A stretch of 64,000 nt of DNA from JAWXUD01 sp044432945. GTDB taxonomy: Bacteria; Cyanobacteriota; Vampirovibrionia; Gastranaerophilales; Gastranaerophilaceae. The notes under the pieces were generated by a model. It made no database searches. It was not told the DNA's origin and saw nothing but the letters and a program-made list of their open reading frames with translations. The stretch lies in the NCBI GenBank assembly GCA_044432945.1, contig JAWXUD010000005.1, positions 1-64,000 on the forward strand, in the 5' to 3' direction. The position numbers and the translations under genes are program-made. The number at the start of each line of letters is the position of its first letter. Within the stretch, counting starts at the first letter, position 1. Of this stretch, positions 17,016 through 26,176 are shown piece by piece.

Positions 17016-18860
17016 CTAAGAGAACGCTGTGAATGAACGTTCTACGTTTTCATCAATAATAGCTTTCATTGATTCATATTCAGTTTCCATCGCTGAATGT
17101 TCAGTATCTAATTCTTCTAATTCAAGGTCATATTCTTGGTCTGCTGATTGAATTTCAGTCAGAGCGTTTTCATAAATAACTTCTGCTTTAGCAATGGCTG
17201 TATCATTTGATTCACTATCAATATCAGTTAAGTTAGAATAAGTAACGCTAGTCCAATCGCAATATCCCATATTCGGATAATCGTAAGAACCTTCATCGTC
17301 ATAGGTTACTAATTCTAAAGATACGATACCTTGTTCTAATGCGTATTGCAACCAATCAGAATCACTCATATACGCATCATCTAATTGTGCATAGTTTGTA
17401 CTACCAGTTGCTTTTGAGGTTTCAGACTCACCGCCCATGCGATACCAAAGGTTTTTGTACCATTCATATAAAGGCGTGCTAGAATCCTGTATTTCTTGAG
17501 GTGGTAAATTTTCAATTTCTTCTATTAAAGTTTCTTGCAACACTGAGCATTCTTCTTTCCAAGCTGCTAATTCTTGAATAAAACCATCATATTCTTCTTG
17601 CCACACTGCTAATTCCGCTTCATAATCAACATACATTTCAGCGTTAATCTCAGCATCTAATGTATCTAATTTCGCATAAAAAGCTTCCCACTCTGCAAAC
17701 AAATCAGTCTTAGATTCTTCTGTGCCAGTTCCTGTTAATGAATATTCACTTGTATCATATGGATAAGATCCACCAGTTTCACCGTCTAATTTATATGCCA
17801 ATTCGCAATATAAATCGGTTAACATAGTTATAGCTTCTTGCACACATGTATAATCACCATAATCTTCAAACGCCTGCAATAAATCAGTAGTAGTTGTTGT
17901 TGTGCCAACTGATGTTGATGTTAAAGAAGTATCTGATGATGATGTATTTGTTTTTGTTATAGTGATGCTACCATCACTATTTGTAAGAGAAGCTGTGCCA
18001 TCATCATTTATGCCAATACCATCAGTTCCCCAAATTAAAGCACATAAGTTGTGATCCATATGTTGCAAGCCAGTAGTGGTTGCAGCGACAGAACCGTAAC
18101 AACGAGAACTTGTATAGTTTGCACTTAAAGTTGAAAAGTCAGCATCTTCAGGTTTAACTGGCATATCACCAAAATCCCAAGTCGGAACTTCTTGCAATGT
18201 TTCAATATAATTACCTAAAATCCCTTCTGGTATTGATGCACCATAACCAGCTAGATAAGTATCCATCCAACCAGTGCTATCTGTGTTGCTCATTCCTGAA
18301 GCCCAAGAATTAAAAGCTGTTGAATTGCTTGTATCCATTGAGTCAAACCAAGAATTGGCGTTGCTATTTAATGATGATACGTAATTATCCATTATATAAT
18401 CACTTGCATTATCATCAGTTGTGATATCGCTAGTATAATCATCATAATATTTACCAAAAATACCATTTAGTGCTGTCGGATAAGCTGAGTTAGCCGTCAT
18501 GTCTACACCGTAATAGTCTAAGAATGTAGTTAAATTATCACTTGCTTCATAATTTCCGATATCATCAGAGCTTACAAGAGCCTGTCCTGATGAATTGACT
18601 AAAACATATTGGTTTTTTAATTCACCATAGTTCATTAAGCAACCAGCAGTTAATGATTCAGTTGTTTTATTTCCAACTGAGTCATAAGAAACATAGGTCA
18701 ATTGCTCTTGACTTAATGCTGCTATATAAGCACTACTAGCTTCACTTGAATCATCAGCCAAGCGTAGTTTAGCATTTGTAATAAATTGAGCGTTCAATTC
18801 ATTAGCAGTCATGCGAGCTGTTATGCTTAATAATCTAGCTTGTGATGCTGACATTCCCAT
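17016..18860 (-). CDS. Large orphan protein with MGMSASQARLLSITAR N-terminus
   Basis: A 614-residue protein of unknown function. The N-terminus (MGMSASQARLLSITAR, then NAKLRLADDSSEAS) recalls the first helices of flagellin/hook-type exported proteins. I associate this start with a group of large uncharacterised proteins in gut non-photosynthetic Cyanobacteria. There is no Sec signal peptide or membrane helix. Residues 120-330 are Ser/Thr/Asp/Gly-rich with short Thr runs. Residues 360-610 are acidic and predicted helical, with coiled-coil-like segments. AAAGGAAA supports the start. It is monocistronic, between two terminators. Export by a non-Sec route is an inference. Confidence 0.6.
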   Translation of the reverse strand: MGMSASQARLLSITARMTANELNAQFITNAKLRLADDSSEASSAYIAALSQEQLTYVSYDSVGNKTTESLTAGCLMNYGELKNQYVLVNSSGQALVSSDDIGNYEASDNLTTFLDYYGVDMTANSAYPTALNGIFGKYYDDYTSDITTDDNASDYIMDNYVSSLNSNANSWFDSMDTSNSTAFNSWASGMSNTDSTGWMDTYLAGYGASIPEGILGNYIETLQEVPTWDFGDMPVKPEDADFSTLSANYTSSRCYGSVAATTTGLQHMDHNLCALIWGTDGIGINDDGTASLTNSDGSITITKTNTSSSDTSLTSTSVGTTTTTTDLLQAFEDYGDYTCVQEAITMLTDLYCELAYKLDGETGGSYPYDTSEYSLTGTGTEESKTDLFAEWEAFYAKLDTLDAEINAEMYVDYEAELAVWQEEYDGFIQELAAWKEECSVLQETLIEEIENLPPQEIQDSSTPLYEWYKNLWYRMGGESETSKATGSTNYAQLDDAYMSDSDWLQYALEQGIVSLELVTYDDEGSYDYPNMGYCDWTSVTYSNLTDIDSESNDTAIAKAEVIYENALTEIQSADQEYDLELEELDTEHSAMETEYESMKAIIDENVERSFTAFS

Positions 18861-18986
18861 TGCTGATAATTTCCTTTCTTTTGTAACTTGATTAATATAT
18901 CGGCTACTTTATAAGGAAACTTTAGAAATAAGTCTAGTAATGTTACAAAATGTTACAAAGCATAATAAAATGTATTAAAAGTTTGT

Positions 18987-19033
18987 AAAACAAAAAGAGG
19001 GGCGATTTTTTAAATCGCCCCTCTTTTTGTTTT
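18987..19033 (-). terminator. Rho-independent terminator after the lytic transglycosylase gene
   Basis: A perfect 22-base stem (18987-19008 with 19012-19033) and a three-base loop. The GC core GAGGGGCGA is bounded by A and T runs on both sides. It directly follows the stop at 19046 on the minus strand. Confidence 0.9.
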
Positions 19034-19045
19034 AAATATGTTAAA

Positions 19046-19687
19046 TTATATAGTCATATCTTCTAAATTCAACTCGTAATCGAATTCACCTTTATCAAGT
19101 ATTTGAATATTCAAATCTTCAAAACTATGAATTTCAGCATCTTCGACTTGTGCAATAGTTTTGTCAAGTTCTGCAACTTCTTTTTGAGCATCAAGTGATT
19201 TTTGAACAGAGGTCACAGATGGATCAGGTGTTAATTTTTGACGTTCAATATCTGCTGTAATTTTTGTAACAAAGTTTTTTGTTTCAGTGAATGGTGGTAT
19301 TGTATTGTTGTATTTTTTCACATTTCCAGGTCCTGCATTATAAGCTGCTAATGCCAATTCGACAGTTCCAAACATATTATACATCATTTTGTAATAAGTA
19401 ATCCCACCTTTAATATTATCGACTAAATTGTATGGATTAAATCCCATACGCTGAGCGGTTGTTGGCATAAGTTGATAAACACCAACAGCTCCATATCTAC
19501 TTCTAGCCTCGTGACGGAAATTAGATTCAGTTTTTGCAATACTCAAAGCGATTGCAGGGTCTACATTTAATTCCATAGCTTGTTTTACTATAGTTTCTTT
19601 GACAGTATTGATATCAGTGGCGTTGGCTTTTAAATTAGTTGATAAAAAACTAAAAATAACGACCGCTAATAAGATAATTTTTTTCAA
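19046..19687 (-). CDS. Secreted lytic transglycosylase (SLT domain)
   Basis: A protein of about 213 residues that cleaves peptidoglycan glycan strands. After a signal peptide (KKIILLAVVIFSFLSTNLKANA), the SLT domain shows the catalytic glutamate in AKTESNF, then GAVGVYQLMPTTAQRMG and ALAAYNAGPGNVKKY. A C-terminal acidic tail of about 70 residues is unassigned. The start is uncertain. TTG at 19687 has GAGGAAA at good spacing and begins right at the signal peptide; ATGs at 19711 and 19735 would add 8 or 16 residues. Soluble periplasmic location is expected. Confidence 0.85.
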   Translation of the reverse strand: MKKIILLAVVIFSFLSTNLKANATDINTVKETIVKQAMELNVDPAIALSIAKTESNFRHEARSRYGAVGVYQLMPTTAQRMGFNPYNLVDNIKGGITYYKMMYNMFGTVELALAAYNAGPGNVKKYNNTIPPFTETKNFVTKITADIERQKLTPDPSVTSVQKSLDAQKEVAELDKTIAQVEDAEIHSFEDLNIQILDKGEFDYELNLEDMTI

Positions 19688-19925
19688 AATATTTTCCTCA
19701 GTATTATACATTGCTCTCTTTAAATATGGCTTCAAACTCTTTAATATGAATAGTTTTAGCTCTCTTTAATTTGATATTAACATAATACAATATAAATATA
19801 AGATTTCAAGTTGATTAGGTGTATAATAGAATATTTATTGATATTCTAGCCTGATATTATTGGGTTTAAGCCAGATGTAAACAAATATTAAGGAATGTTT
19901 TATAATAATATATATAATTTTTTCG

Positions 19926-19934
19926 TGTTATAAT
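19926..19934 (+). promoter_or_regulatory. Extended -10 promoter of mtnP
   Basis: TGTTATAAT (TGn plus TATAAT at 19929-19934), 35 bases before the mtnP ATG. No good -35 hexamer is seen, as is usual for extended -10 promoters. Confidence 0.5.
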
Positions 19935-19969
19935 AAACTGAGAAAAATTATTATGAGGAAAAATAAACT

Positions 19970-20773
19970 ATGGAAAATAAAAAATTGGCAACAATCGGAG
20001 TATTTGGCGGATCTGGATTTTACAAATTCATGGATAATATTGAAGAAGTTCGTATCGAAACACCGTATGGAATGCCTAGTGACAACGTATTTTTAGGGAC
20101 TATTGGAGAGCATAAAGTTGCGTTCATACCTCGTCATGGCAGAAACCATACTATTTTGCCTCATTTGATTAACTATCGTGCTAACGTTTGGGCTATGAAA
20201 CACATAGGTTGTGAGAGAGTAATTTCACCTTGTGCGGCAGGAAGCTTGCAAACAGAAGTTAAGCCCGGTGATTTTGTAGTATGTGACCAATTTGTTGATT
20301 GGACTGATGGCAGAAAATCAACGTTCTTTGAAGGACCTATTGTAACTCACCCGTCTGCGGCAGAAACTTATTGCCCTGAAATGCGTGAATTAGCGATTAA
20401 AACTGCTAACGAGTTGGGTATAACAATGCATGAAACAGGTACGGTTGTTGTTATTAATGGACCTAGGTTCTCAACAAAGGCTGAATCGAAATTTTTCACT
20501 AATCAAGGGTGGCAAGTCATTAATATGACTGCGTTTCCTGAAGCTTATTTGGTAAAAGAAATGGATATGTGTCCATTGAATATTTCATTAATTACTGATT
20601 ATGATGCAGGTTTGGTTGGAGATGTTCCGCCAGTTTCGCATCATGAAGTTATTGAAGTATTTAATAGTAATGTGGAAAATTTAAAATCGTTGTTGTTTAA
20701 CATGATTGAAAAAATTCCAGCTGAAAGAACTATTTGTGAATGTAAAAATACTAAAAAAAGCTCTCAAATGTAA
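19970..20773 (+). CDS. mtnP: S-methyl-5'-thioadenosine phosphorylase
   Basis: A 267-residue purine nucleoside phosphorylase-family enzyme that splits methylthioadenosine in methionine salvage. The phosphate-site GGSGFY, RHGRNH, NYRAN and CAAGSL motifs are present. So are the substrate-site GPRFSTKAES, NMTAFPEA and TDYD motifs, which distinguish MTA phosphorylase from ordinary purine nucleoside phosphorylase. GAGGAAAA precedes the start. It leads a possible operon with the YggT and Trk genes (30- and 12-base gaps), although the functions are unrelated. Confidence 0.93.
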   Translation: MENKKLATIGVFGGSGFYKFMDNIEEVRIETPYGMPSDNVFLGTIGEHKVAFIPRHGRNHTILPHLINYRANVWAMKHIGCERVISPCAAGSLQTEVKPGDFVVCDQFVDWTDGRKSTFFEGPIVTHPSAAETYCPEMRELAIKTANELGITMHETGTVVVINGPRFSTKAESKFFTNQGWQVINMTAFPEAYLVKEMDMCPLNISLITDYDAGLVGDVPPVSHHEVIEVFNSNVENLKSLLFNMIEKIPAERTICECKNTKKSSQM

Positions 20774-20803
20774 TAGGAATTTAAGGCTAAAAAGGAATAA
20801 TAT

Positions 20804-21085
20804 ATGTATAATGGTATAATTTTAGGTATTAATAATATATTCAATTTATTTTATTTCTTAATTATTTTAAGAATATTTTTAACTTGGATACCTAGTATTA
20901 GATGGGATAATAACCCATTCAGGACTATTCGTGCAGTGACTGATTTGTATTTGAATCTGTTTAGAAAAATTATTCCTTCGTTTCAAGGTCTTGATTTTTC
21001 ACCGATTATTGCATTGATAGTGTTACAGTTATTGCAATATGGCGTAAATGCTCTAATTAGGGCAATATTTTTGGCTTATAATTAA
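20804..21085 (+). CDS. YggT-family membrane protein
   Basis: A 93-residue protein with two hydrophobic helices and the family signature IPSIRWDNNPFRTIRAVTDLYLN and FRKIIPSFQGLDFSPIIA. The family (YggT/Ycf19) is widespread in Cyanobacteria and plastids and is linked to membrane or nucleoid organisation and osmotic tolerance; the molecular role is unclear. AAAAGGAATA precedes the start. Confidence 0.88.
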   Translation: MYNGIILGINNIFNLFYFLIILRIFLTWIPSIRWDNNPFRTIRAVTDLYLNLFRKIIPSFQGLDFSPIIALIVLQLLQYGVNALIRAIFLAYN

Positions 21086-21097
21086 GGGTGATGTTTT

Positions 21098-22438
21098 ATG
21101 AAAATTATAATTTATGGTGCTACAGAAATAGGTTGTTTACTTGCAACAGAATTCTTTGAGGACCACGATATAACAATTATCGACAAAGAAGAAAATCGTA
21201 GCGATGAATTTAATAAGCTCGATATTAGTTTTATTCTAGGGAACGCTTCTAGCGTAGAGGTGTTAAATTTGGCAGGGATTAGCAACGCCGATATCTTCAT
21301 TGCTTGTACGACTATTGATGAGGCAAATATTGTCGCTTGTCTTACTGCCAAAAAGGTTTGTGGCATAAAGACAGTTTGTTTTGTTGGGAAAGAAGAGTAT
21401 AAGAAAACACTTGATTTTAATAAAACTGGCGAGCATATTTGTGACTTTTTCATAGACCATATTATCTGGCCTGAGGAACTTTTGACGCAAGATATTTTCA
21501 GAATTGTAACTGTTGCACACGCTCTTGATGTTGAAAATTTTGCAAATGATAAAGCACGATTGCTTGAGTTTAAAATCAAAGAAAATTCGATGTTGGCTGA
21601 TAAAAAAGTCCGTTATTGTGACTTTCCTAATGAAACTTTAATCGTTGGTGTGACTAGAAATGGTGAACTTTTTATCCCAAATGGAGAAACCGAATTGTTA
21701 GTTGATGACAAATTGATTTTCATGGGGACGGCTCGTTCGTTAGATATTTTGGCTGGAAAATTCTTCCACGAAAAAGATTATGTAAAATCTGTTTCGATTA
21801 TTGGCGGTGGAAACGTTGGGTTTATGCTTGCTAAAAATTTAGAAAATTTAAAAATCAAAACAAAAATCTTAGAAAAAGATACAGAAAGATGTCAGTTTTT
21901 AGCTCAAGAGCTTACTAGTACATTGATTATAAATGGTGATGGTACAAATTTAAAACTTCTTGATGAAGAAGAAATTGGCTCATCTGATGTTGTAGTTAGC
22001 GTTACAAAAAATGATGAACGTAATTTGTTATGTTCACTTTTGGCAAAACAATTAGGCGTCAAGAGGGTTATAGCTAGAGTTGCAAAGGTCATCAACATAC
22101 CACTTTTTGAAAAAGTTGGTATAGATATTGCAATTTCTCCAAAAACTTCTGCGATAAATGAAGTTAGAAACGATATTACCGAAAATGAAGCTGGGATTTT
22201 GGCTACTGTCGAGCAGGGACAGGGTGAGGTTTTAGAAATAACTGTGCCTGAAGAATTTGATTATAAAAAAATTATGGATATAAAGCTTCCTGCTCACGCT
22301 ATTATTGGGGTTATTCAAAGAAAAAGCAACGTTATTATCCCTAAAGGTGATACATTGATAAAAACTGGTGAAACTTTGATTATATTTACAAAAGCTGAAG
22401 ATGCCAATACTATTAAACAATTTTTTAAGGTGAAATAG
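21098..22438 (+). CDS. trkA: Trk potassium uptake regulatory subunit TrkA
   Basis: A 446-residue peripheral membrane protein with two tandem RCK modules. Each has a nucleotide-binding part (first GATEIG, second GGGNVG near residue 232) and a C-terminal ligand part. It gates the TrkH channel in response to NAD(H)/ATP. The first glycine motif (YGATEIG) departs from the usual GxGxxG, while the second is intact. Length and domain order match TrkA. The trkH start follows the stop with no gap. Confidence 0.94.
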   Translation: MKIIIYGATEIGCLLATEFFEDHDITIIDKEENRSDEFNKLDISFILGNASSVEVLNLAGISNADIFIACTTIDEANIVACLTAKKVCGIKTVCFVGKEEYKKTLDFNKTGEHICDFFIDHIIWPEELLTQDIFRIVTVAHALDVENFANDKARLLEFKIKENSMLADKKVRYCDFPNETLIVGVTRNGELFIPNGETELLVDDKLIFMGTARSLDILAGKFFHEKDYVKSVSIIGGGNVGFMLAKNLENLKIKTKILEKDTERCQFLAQELTSTLIINGDGTNLKLLDEEEIGSSDVVVSVTKNDERNLLCSLLAKQLGVKRVIARVAKVINIPLFEKVGIDIAISPKTSAINEVRNDITENEAGILATVEQGQGEVLEITVPEEFDYKKIMDIKLPAHAIIGVIQRKSNVIIPKGDTLIKTGETLIIFTKAEDANTIKQFFKVK

Positions 22439-23908
22439 ATGAGATTAAATTATTTAGCAAATGCGATAGGCTTGGTGATGATTTATATTGGCTTGGTAAT
22501 CCTTGCTCCTATTGCGATTGCATTGTATTACAAAGAGTTTTTGTCAATTTTACCGTTTTTAACAGCTAGTATGGTGTCAGCTTTAACAGGTTATTTTTTA
22601 CGTAATATCGTTTCAAGAACTGCTACAAAAAACACTTTTAACGATGTTAAAAAAGCAGAAGCATTATTTATAGTAGCTATTTCTTGGATAATTTTTGGTA
22701 TAGTTTCAGCTATACCTTATTTATTTTATGGATTGAACACACTTGATGCTTTGTTCGAGTCGGTGTCTGGTATAACCACAACGGGTGCAACAATATTAAG
22801 TAATTTTGATTATCCTCATACGATGTTTTTCTGGCGATCGCTAACTCAATGGTTAGGAGGGTTGGGGATTATAGTATTATTTATTGCGGTGTTGCCACAG
22901 TTTGCAGTTGCGGGACGCCAAATGTTTTTTGCAGAAGCTCCAGGACCAACTGAGGATAAATTTACACCAAGGATTAGAAACACTGCCTCTGCTTTATGGA
23001 AAGTATATGCAGGGTTGACTATTTTAGAAATAATTTTGTTGAAATTAGCAGGAATGCCTGCTTTTGATGCACTTTGCAACTCGCTATCAACACTTGCAGC
23101 GGGTGGGTTTTCAACAAATCCTCAAAGTATTATGGGATATAATTCTGTTACAATAAACTGGATTGTGATATTATTTATGTTTTTAGCAGGTGCTAGTTTC
23201 AACTTGCAGTATAAGGCGATAGTGCAGAAAAATCCTTTAATATTGTTTAAAAGTGATGAGTTTAAAACATATCTTAAAATGATAATTATAATGACTTGCT
23301 TAGTAGCTGCTGCATTGATTTTGGATAATAGTTATAATTTATTTGATGGAATAACTCACGCATTGTATCAAGTTATTAGTTTGATGACGTCAACTGGTAG
23401 CTCAAGTGCAAATTTTGTTGAATGGAATTTGACAGCGAAAATATTATTATTCTCAGCAATGTTTATGGGTGCTTGTGCCAGTTCAGCTGGTGGTGGTATT
23501 AAAATGATTAGGTGGGTATTAATATTTAAAACAATGAAAAACGAGCTTGTAAGAATATTACACCCAAATGCTATCGTTAATATTAAGATTGACAACGTTA
23601 CAATACAGCCAGAAATCATAAGACAAATTATCATATTTGTTTTGTTTTACATAACTGTTTTCGTTATTGGTGCGATGTCTATTTCTATAATCGAACAAAA
23701 TTTAGTAATCGGGCTAACAAGTTCTATCACATCAATTGGTAACGTTGGTCCTGGGTTTGGACAAGTTATTGGACCGATGGGAAGTTTCACTACTCTTCAT
23801 GTTGGTTCAAAATGTATAATGATTTTTGGTATGTTAATCGGAAGATTAGAACTAATACCATTTTTAGTATTTTTACAACGTGACTTCTGGTCAATTAAAG
23901 ATAGATAA
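22439..23908 (+). CDS. trkH: Trk potassium channel subunit TrkH
   Basis: A 489-residue polytopic membrane protein of the TrkH/KtrB superfamily that carries potassium uptake. Four pore-loop filter sequences are visible: SGITTTGATIL, LAAGGFSTNP, MTSTGSSSANF and TSIGNVGPGFG. It is immediately downstream of trkA (TAG-ATG junction), so the two are translationally linked. Confidence 0.95.
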   Translation: MRLNYLANAIGLVMIYIGLVILAPIAIALYYKEFLSILPFLTASMVSALTGYFLRNIVSRTATKNTFNDVKKAEALFIVAISWIIFGIVSAIPYLFYGLNTLDALFESVSGITTTGATILSNFDYPHTMFFWRSLTQWLGGLGIIVLFIAVLPQFAVAGRQMFFAEAPGPTEDKFTPRIRNTASALWKVYAGLTILEIILLKLAGMPAFDALCNSLSTLAAGGFSTNPQSIMGYNSVTINWIVILFMFLAGASFNLQYKAIVQKNPLILFKSDEFKTYLKMIIIMTCLVAAALILDNSYNLFDGITHALYQVISLMTSTGSSSANFVEWNLTAKILLFSAMFMGACASSAGGGIKMIRWVLIFKTMKNELVRILHPNAIVNIKIDNVTIQPEIIRQIIIFVLFYITVFVIGAMSISIIEQNLVIGLTSSITSIGNVGPGFGQVIGPMGSFTTLHVGSKCIMIFGMLIGRLELIPFLVFLQRDFWSIKDR

Positions 23909-23910
23909 TA

Positions 23911-24537
23911 TTATGCTTCAACGTTAAATCCAATAGATTTTAGCTGTTTTGGCGATTCGTCACCTTGCAATAATCTGTAACGACCACTATTTTGTGGCAC
24001 TTGCCATTCACCTTTTAAAACCCCAGCATATCCAGTATTTTTACTAATAACATTTGTTACAAATTGTGTTGAATTAGAATTCAAATGTCTTTTTGTTGGG
24101 TCAGTAGAATAAGTTGAAACATCATTAAATCTTTGAAATACGTCATCTCCAATGGAAACATCAAAAGTTCTATCTATTTCAATATTGTCAGCAGACTTCG
24201 AAACATTTATAGATGTTTCACCAAGTTTTTTTTCTTTATCATTAGTTATTTTTGATGTCTTTACAGATATAGCTTGACGATGAGGAGTTTTTTTATCAAC
24301 AGTTATTTCACGTTGTACTCCAGTTTTAGTATTAATCATTTTTTGAATTTTTAATTTCCCGTTTTGATAATTGCGATAAATCTTTCCTACAACTTCGTTA
24401 TTTTCGTTTAAAAATTCTCCCTCTATGGATTTATAATTTTCACCTATATTTGCTGTTATTTCATTATATTTTTTTGCTCCAATAATTATATCGGAAGCTT
24501 TTGGGGTGTGTTTGTATATATTACTGGTAATGTTCAT
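23911..24537 (-). CDS. Orphan protein, unknown function
   Basis: A 208-residue hydrophilic protein that I do not recognise. It is rich in Lys, Asn, Ser and Thr, has no signal peptide or membrane helix, and looks mainly beta-stranded with charged loops (EFLNENNEVVGKIYRNYQNG, then TFDVSIGDDVFQRF). AAAGGAAA precedes the ATG. It is convergent with trkH, two bases away, and stands alone. The composition fits the chromosome, so it is probably a lineage-specific gene. Confidence 0.6.
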   Translation of the reverse strand: MNITSNIYKHTPKASDIIIGAKKYNEITANIGENYKSIEGEFLNENNEVVGKIYRNYQNGKLKIQKMINTKTGVQREITVDKKTPHRQAISVKTSKITNDKEKKLGETSINVSKSADNIEIDRTFDVSIGDDVFQRFNDVSTYSTDPTKRHLNSNSTQFVTNVISKNTGYAGVLKGEWQVPQNSGRYRLLQGDESPKQLKSIGFNVEA

Positions 24538-24609
24538 GCTTATATTTCCTTTTGGCTATTTGTTTTAAATAATAAAAACCGTAAATATATTTTTTTGCTA
24601 GTATAACAC

Positions 24610-24639
24610 AAAAAGCACACATAATCTTGTGTGCTTTTT
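24610..24639 (-). terminator. Rho-independent terminator
   Basis: Twelve-base arms AAAAAGCACACA / TGTGTGCTTTTT around a six-base loop, 27 bases after the stop of the 24667 gene on the minus strand. Confidence 0.85.
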
Positions 24640-24666
24640 ATTCTGATTGTTTTTATTAATTTTTGA

Positions 24667-24873
24667 CTATCCGAAAATATCTAAAATCGGTTCATACACT
24701 TTTTCTTCAACTTTTGGTTGTGAGATAGGCGCACCTTCTCTCATATCAGAGATGTATTTTGCAAATTGTTGAATTTCTGCAGGAGTTTCTTTTTTAGTAA
24801 TTGGGTGTAACGCTGAGTCTGATACAAAATTTGTTACAGCTTCAGATACTTTTGAGGTTTGTACTTTAAACAT
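24667..24873 (-). CDS. Small orphan protein
   Basis: A 68-residue protein with no family I recognise. It begins MFKVQTSKVSEAVTNFV and contains a helical, acidic middle and a proline-containing end. AAAAGGAAAA precedes the ATG, and a strong terminator follows it, which supports a real independent transcript. No signal peptide or membrane helix is present. Confidence 0.6.
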   Translation of the reverse strand: MFKVQTSKVSEAVTNFVSDSALHPITKKETPAEIQQFAKYISDMREGAPISQPKVEEKVYEPILDIFG

Positions 24874-24982
24874 GTTTTTTCCTTTTCTTTTAGTTCTATA
24901 TAATTTCTCTTTTAAAGAGGGTATTTAATAATAACATGAAAAGATTTTTTTTTGTCATTGAATAAAGGTTTGTTACAAAACT

Positions 24983-26176
24983 TTACAATTCTTCAAGTGC
25001 TGCGATTTTCATATCTTTAAAATCTGGAGTACGTCCGAACCAAATTTCTTGTGCTGCAACAGCTTGATAAATAAACATATCTAATCCAGTGATAGTGCGA
25101 AGTCCTAATTTTTCTGCCATTTTTATCAATACAGTTTTTTTAGGGTTATAAATGATTTCATAAACGACTGCATCTTTTTGCAAAGTTTGCATAGCCTTCA
25201 AATCGATTGGTGATAGATCAGATCCCTTGCCTAACATTCCTAAAGGAGTAGTGTTAACAAGCATTGAATATTCACCTAAATCTCTAATATTTTCTATTTG
25301 ATAAAGATTGAACGTAATATTAGGCAATTTTGCTCTAAAATAATTTACAGCATCTATTGAGTTTGGAATATTTCTTACAAAAAACGAAATTTCTTTTACA
25401 CCACATTCAGCAAGAGCTAAAACCCCAGCATGAGCAGCACCACCAAGTCCTAACATCGCTATTTTTTTGTTTTTCAAATCAATATCATTAGGTATAGCAC
25501 GTTTAAAACCAATTACATCGGTATTAAAAGCCTTTAATGATTTATCAGCTTCAATTGATACTGTATTTACGGCACGTGCGATATCAGCGTAATTATCAAC
25601 TTCATCGACAAATAATGAAACAGGTAATTTATGTGGAATGGTAACATTAAAACCGCTAAAGTTTTCTGTTTTTAGATATTTAATTGTATCGACTAAATTT
25701 TCAGGTGGAGTTTCTAAAATTTTGTAAGTTGCATCAATGCCAAGGCTTTTAAATCCAGCAGAATGAATGACTGGTGAAAGCGAATGACCTAGAGGATAAC
25801 CAACTATAGCGAATTTTTTTTCTCTAGTATCCTTGATTTCAACTTTGTCATTTGTGTAAGTGTTTGAAACTTGTTGTTCATAATGAAGCGTTTCAACTGG
25901 TTTTTGTGTTGTAAAAACGTGCGAAGGCACTTCTTTTTTTTCAATATTAGAACTTGGAGAAAAAGAGTATTGCACATTAGTCGTGTTATTTTCTTGGTTT
26001 TGAAGAGTTTGATTTGTTGAAGCATTAGAAATCGGGGGTTGTGTGGTTGGGTTTTGTTGTGATGTAGAAGTATTAGAAGCAAGTGGTGTGGCGTTTTGTG
26101 CCTTCAATTCTTCTACAGAAATCCCTAATTTCTTCGCTTTTTTTTCTAAATAACGATTATATAAATCTTCATTCAT
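24983..26176 (-). CDS. aroE: Shikimate dehydrogenase with long N-terminal extension
   Basis: A 397-residue protein. Residues 121-397 are a complete AroE, which reduces 3-dehydroshikimate with NADPH. The substrate-site GYPLGHSLSP, the catalytic lysine in NVTIPHK and the nucleotide-site GLGGAAHAG are visible, as are NTTPLGM and the final GLDMFIYQAVAAQEIW. Residues 1-120 are extra: a charged helix (YLEKKAKKLGISVEEL) and then a Gln/Asn/Thr/Ser-rich linker. The ATG at 26176 overlaps the topA stop by eight bases and has AAGGTG upstream, so the extension is real, not a start error. It is the last gene of the lpt-dprA-topA operon. Confidence 0.92.
   Translation of the reverse strand: MNEDLYNRYLEKKAKKLGISVEELKAQNATPLASNTSTSQQNPTTQPPISNASTNQTLQNQENNTTNVQYSFSPSSNIEKKEVPSHVFTTQKPVETLHYEQQVSNTYTNDKVEIKDTREKKFAIVGYPLGHSLSPVIHSAGFKSLGIDATYKILETPPENLVDTIKYLKTENFSGFNVTIPHKLPVSLFVDEVDNYADIARAVNTVSIEADKSLKAFNTDVIGFKRAIPNDIDLKNKKIAMLGLGGAAHAGVLALAECGVKEISFFVRNIPNSIDAVNYFRAKLPNITFNLYQIENIRDLGEYSMLVNTTPLGMLGKGSDLSPIDLKAMQTLQKDAVVYEIIYNPKKTVLIKMAEKLGLRTITGLDMFIYQAVAAQEIWFGRTPDFKDMKIAALEEL

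Noticed and set aside
21112..21579. 155-codon minus-strand frame inside trkA
   Set aside because: Shadow of a well-supported gene; Ser/Ile-rich composition and no ribosome binding site.
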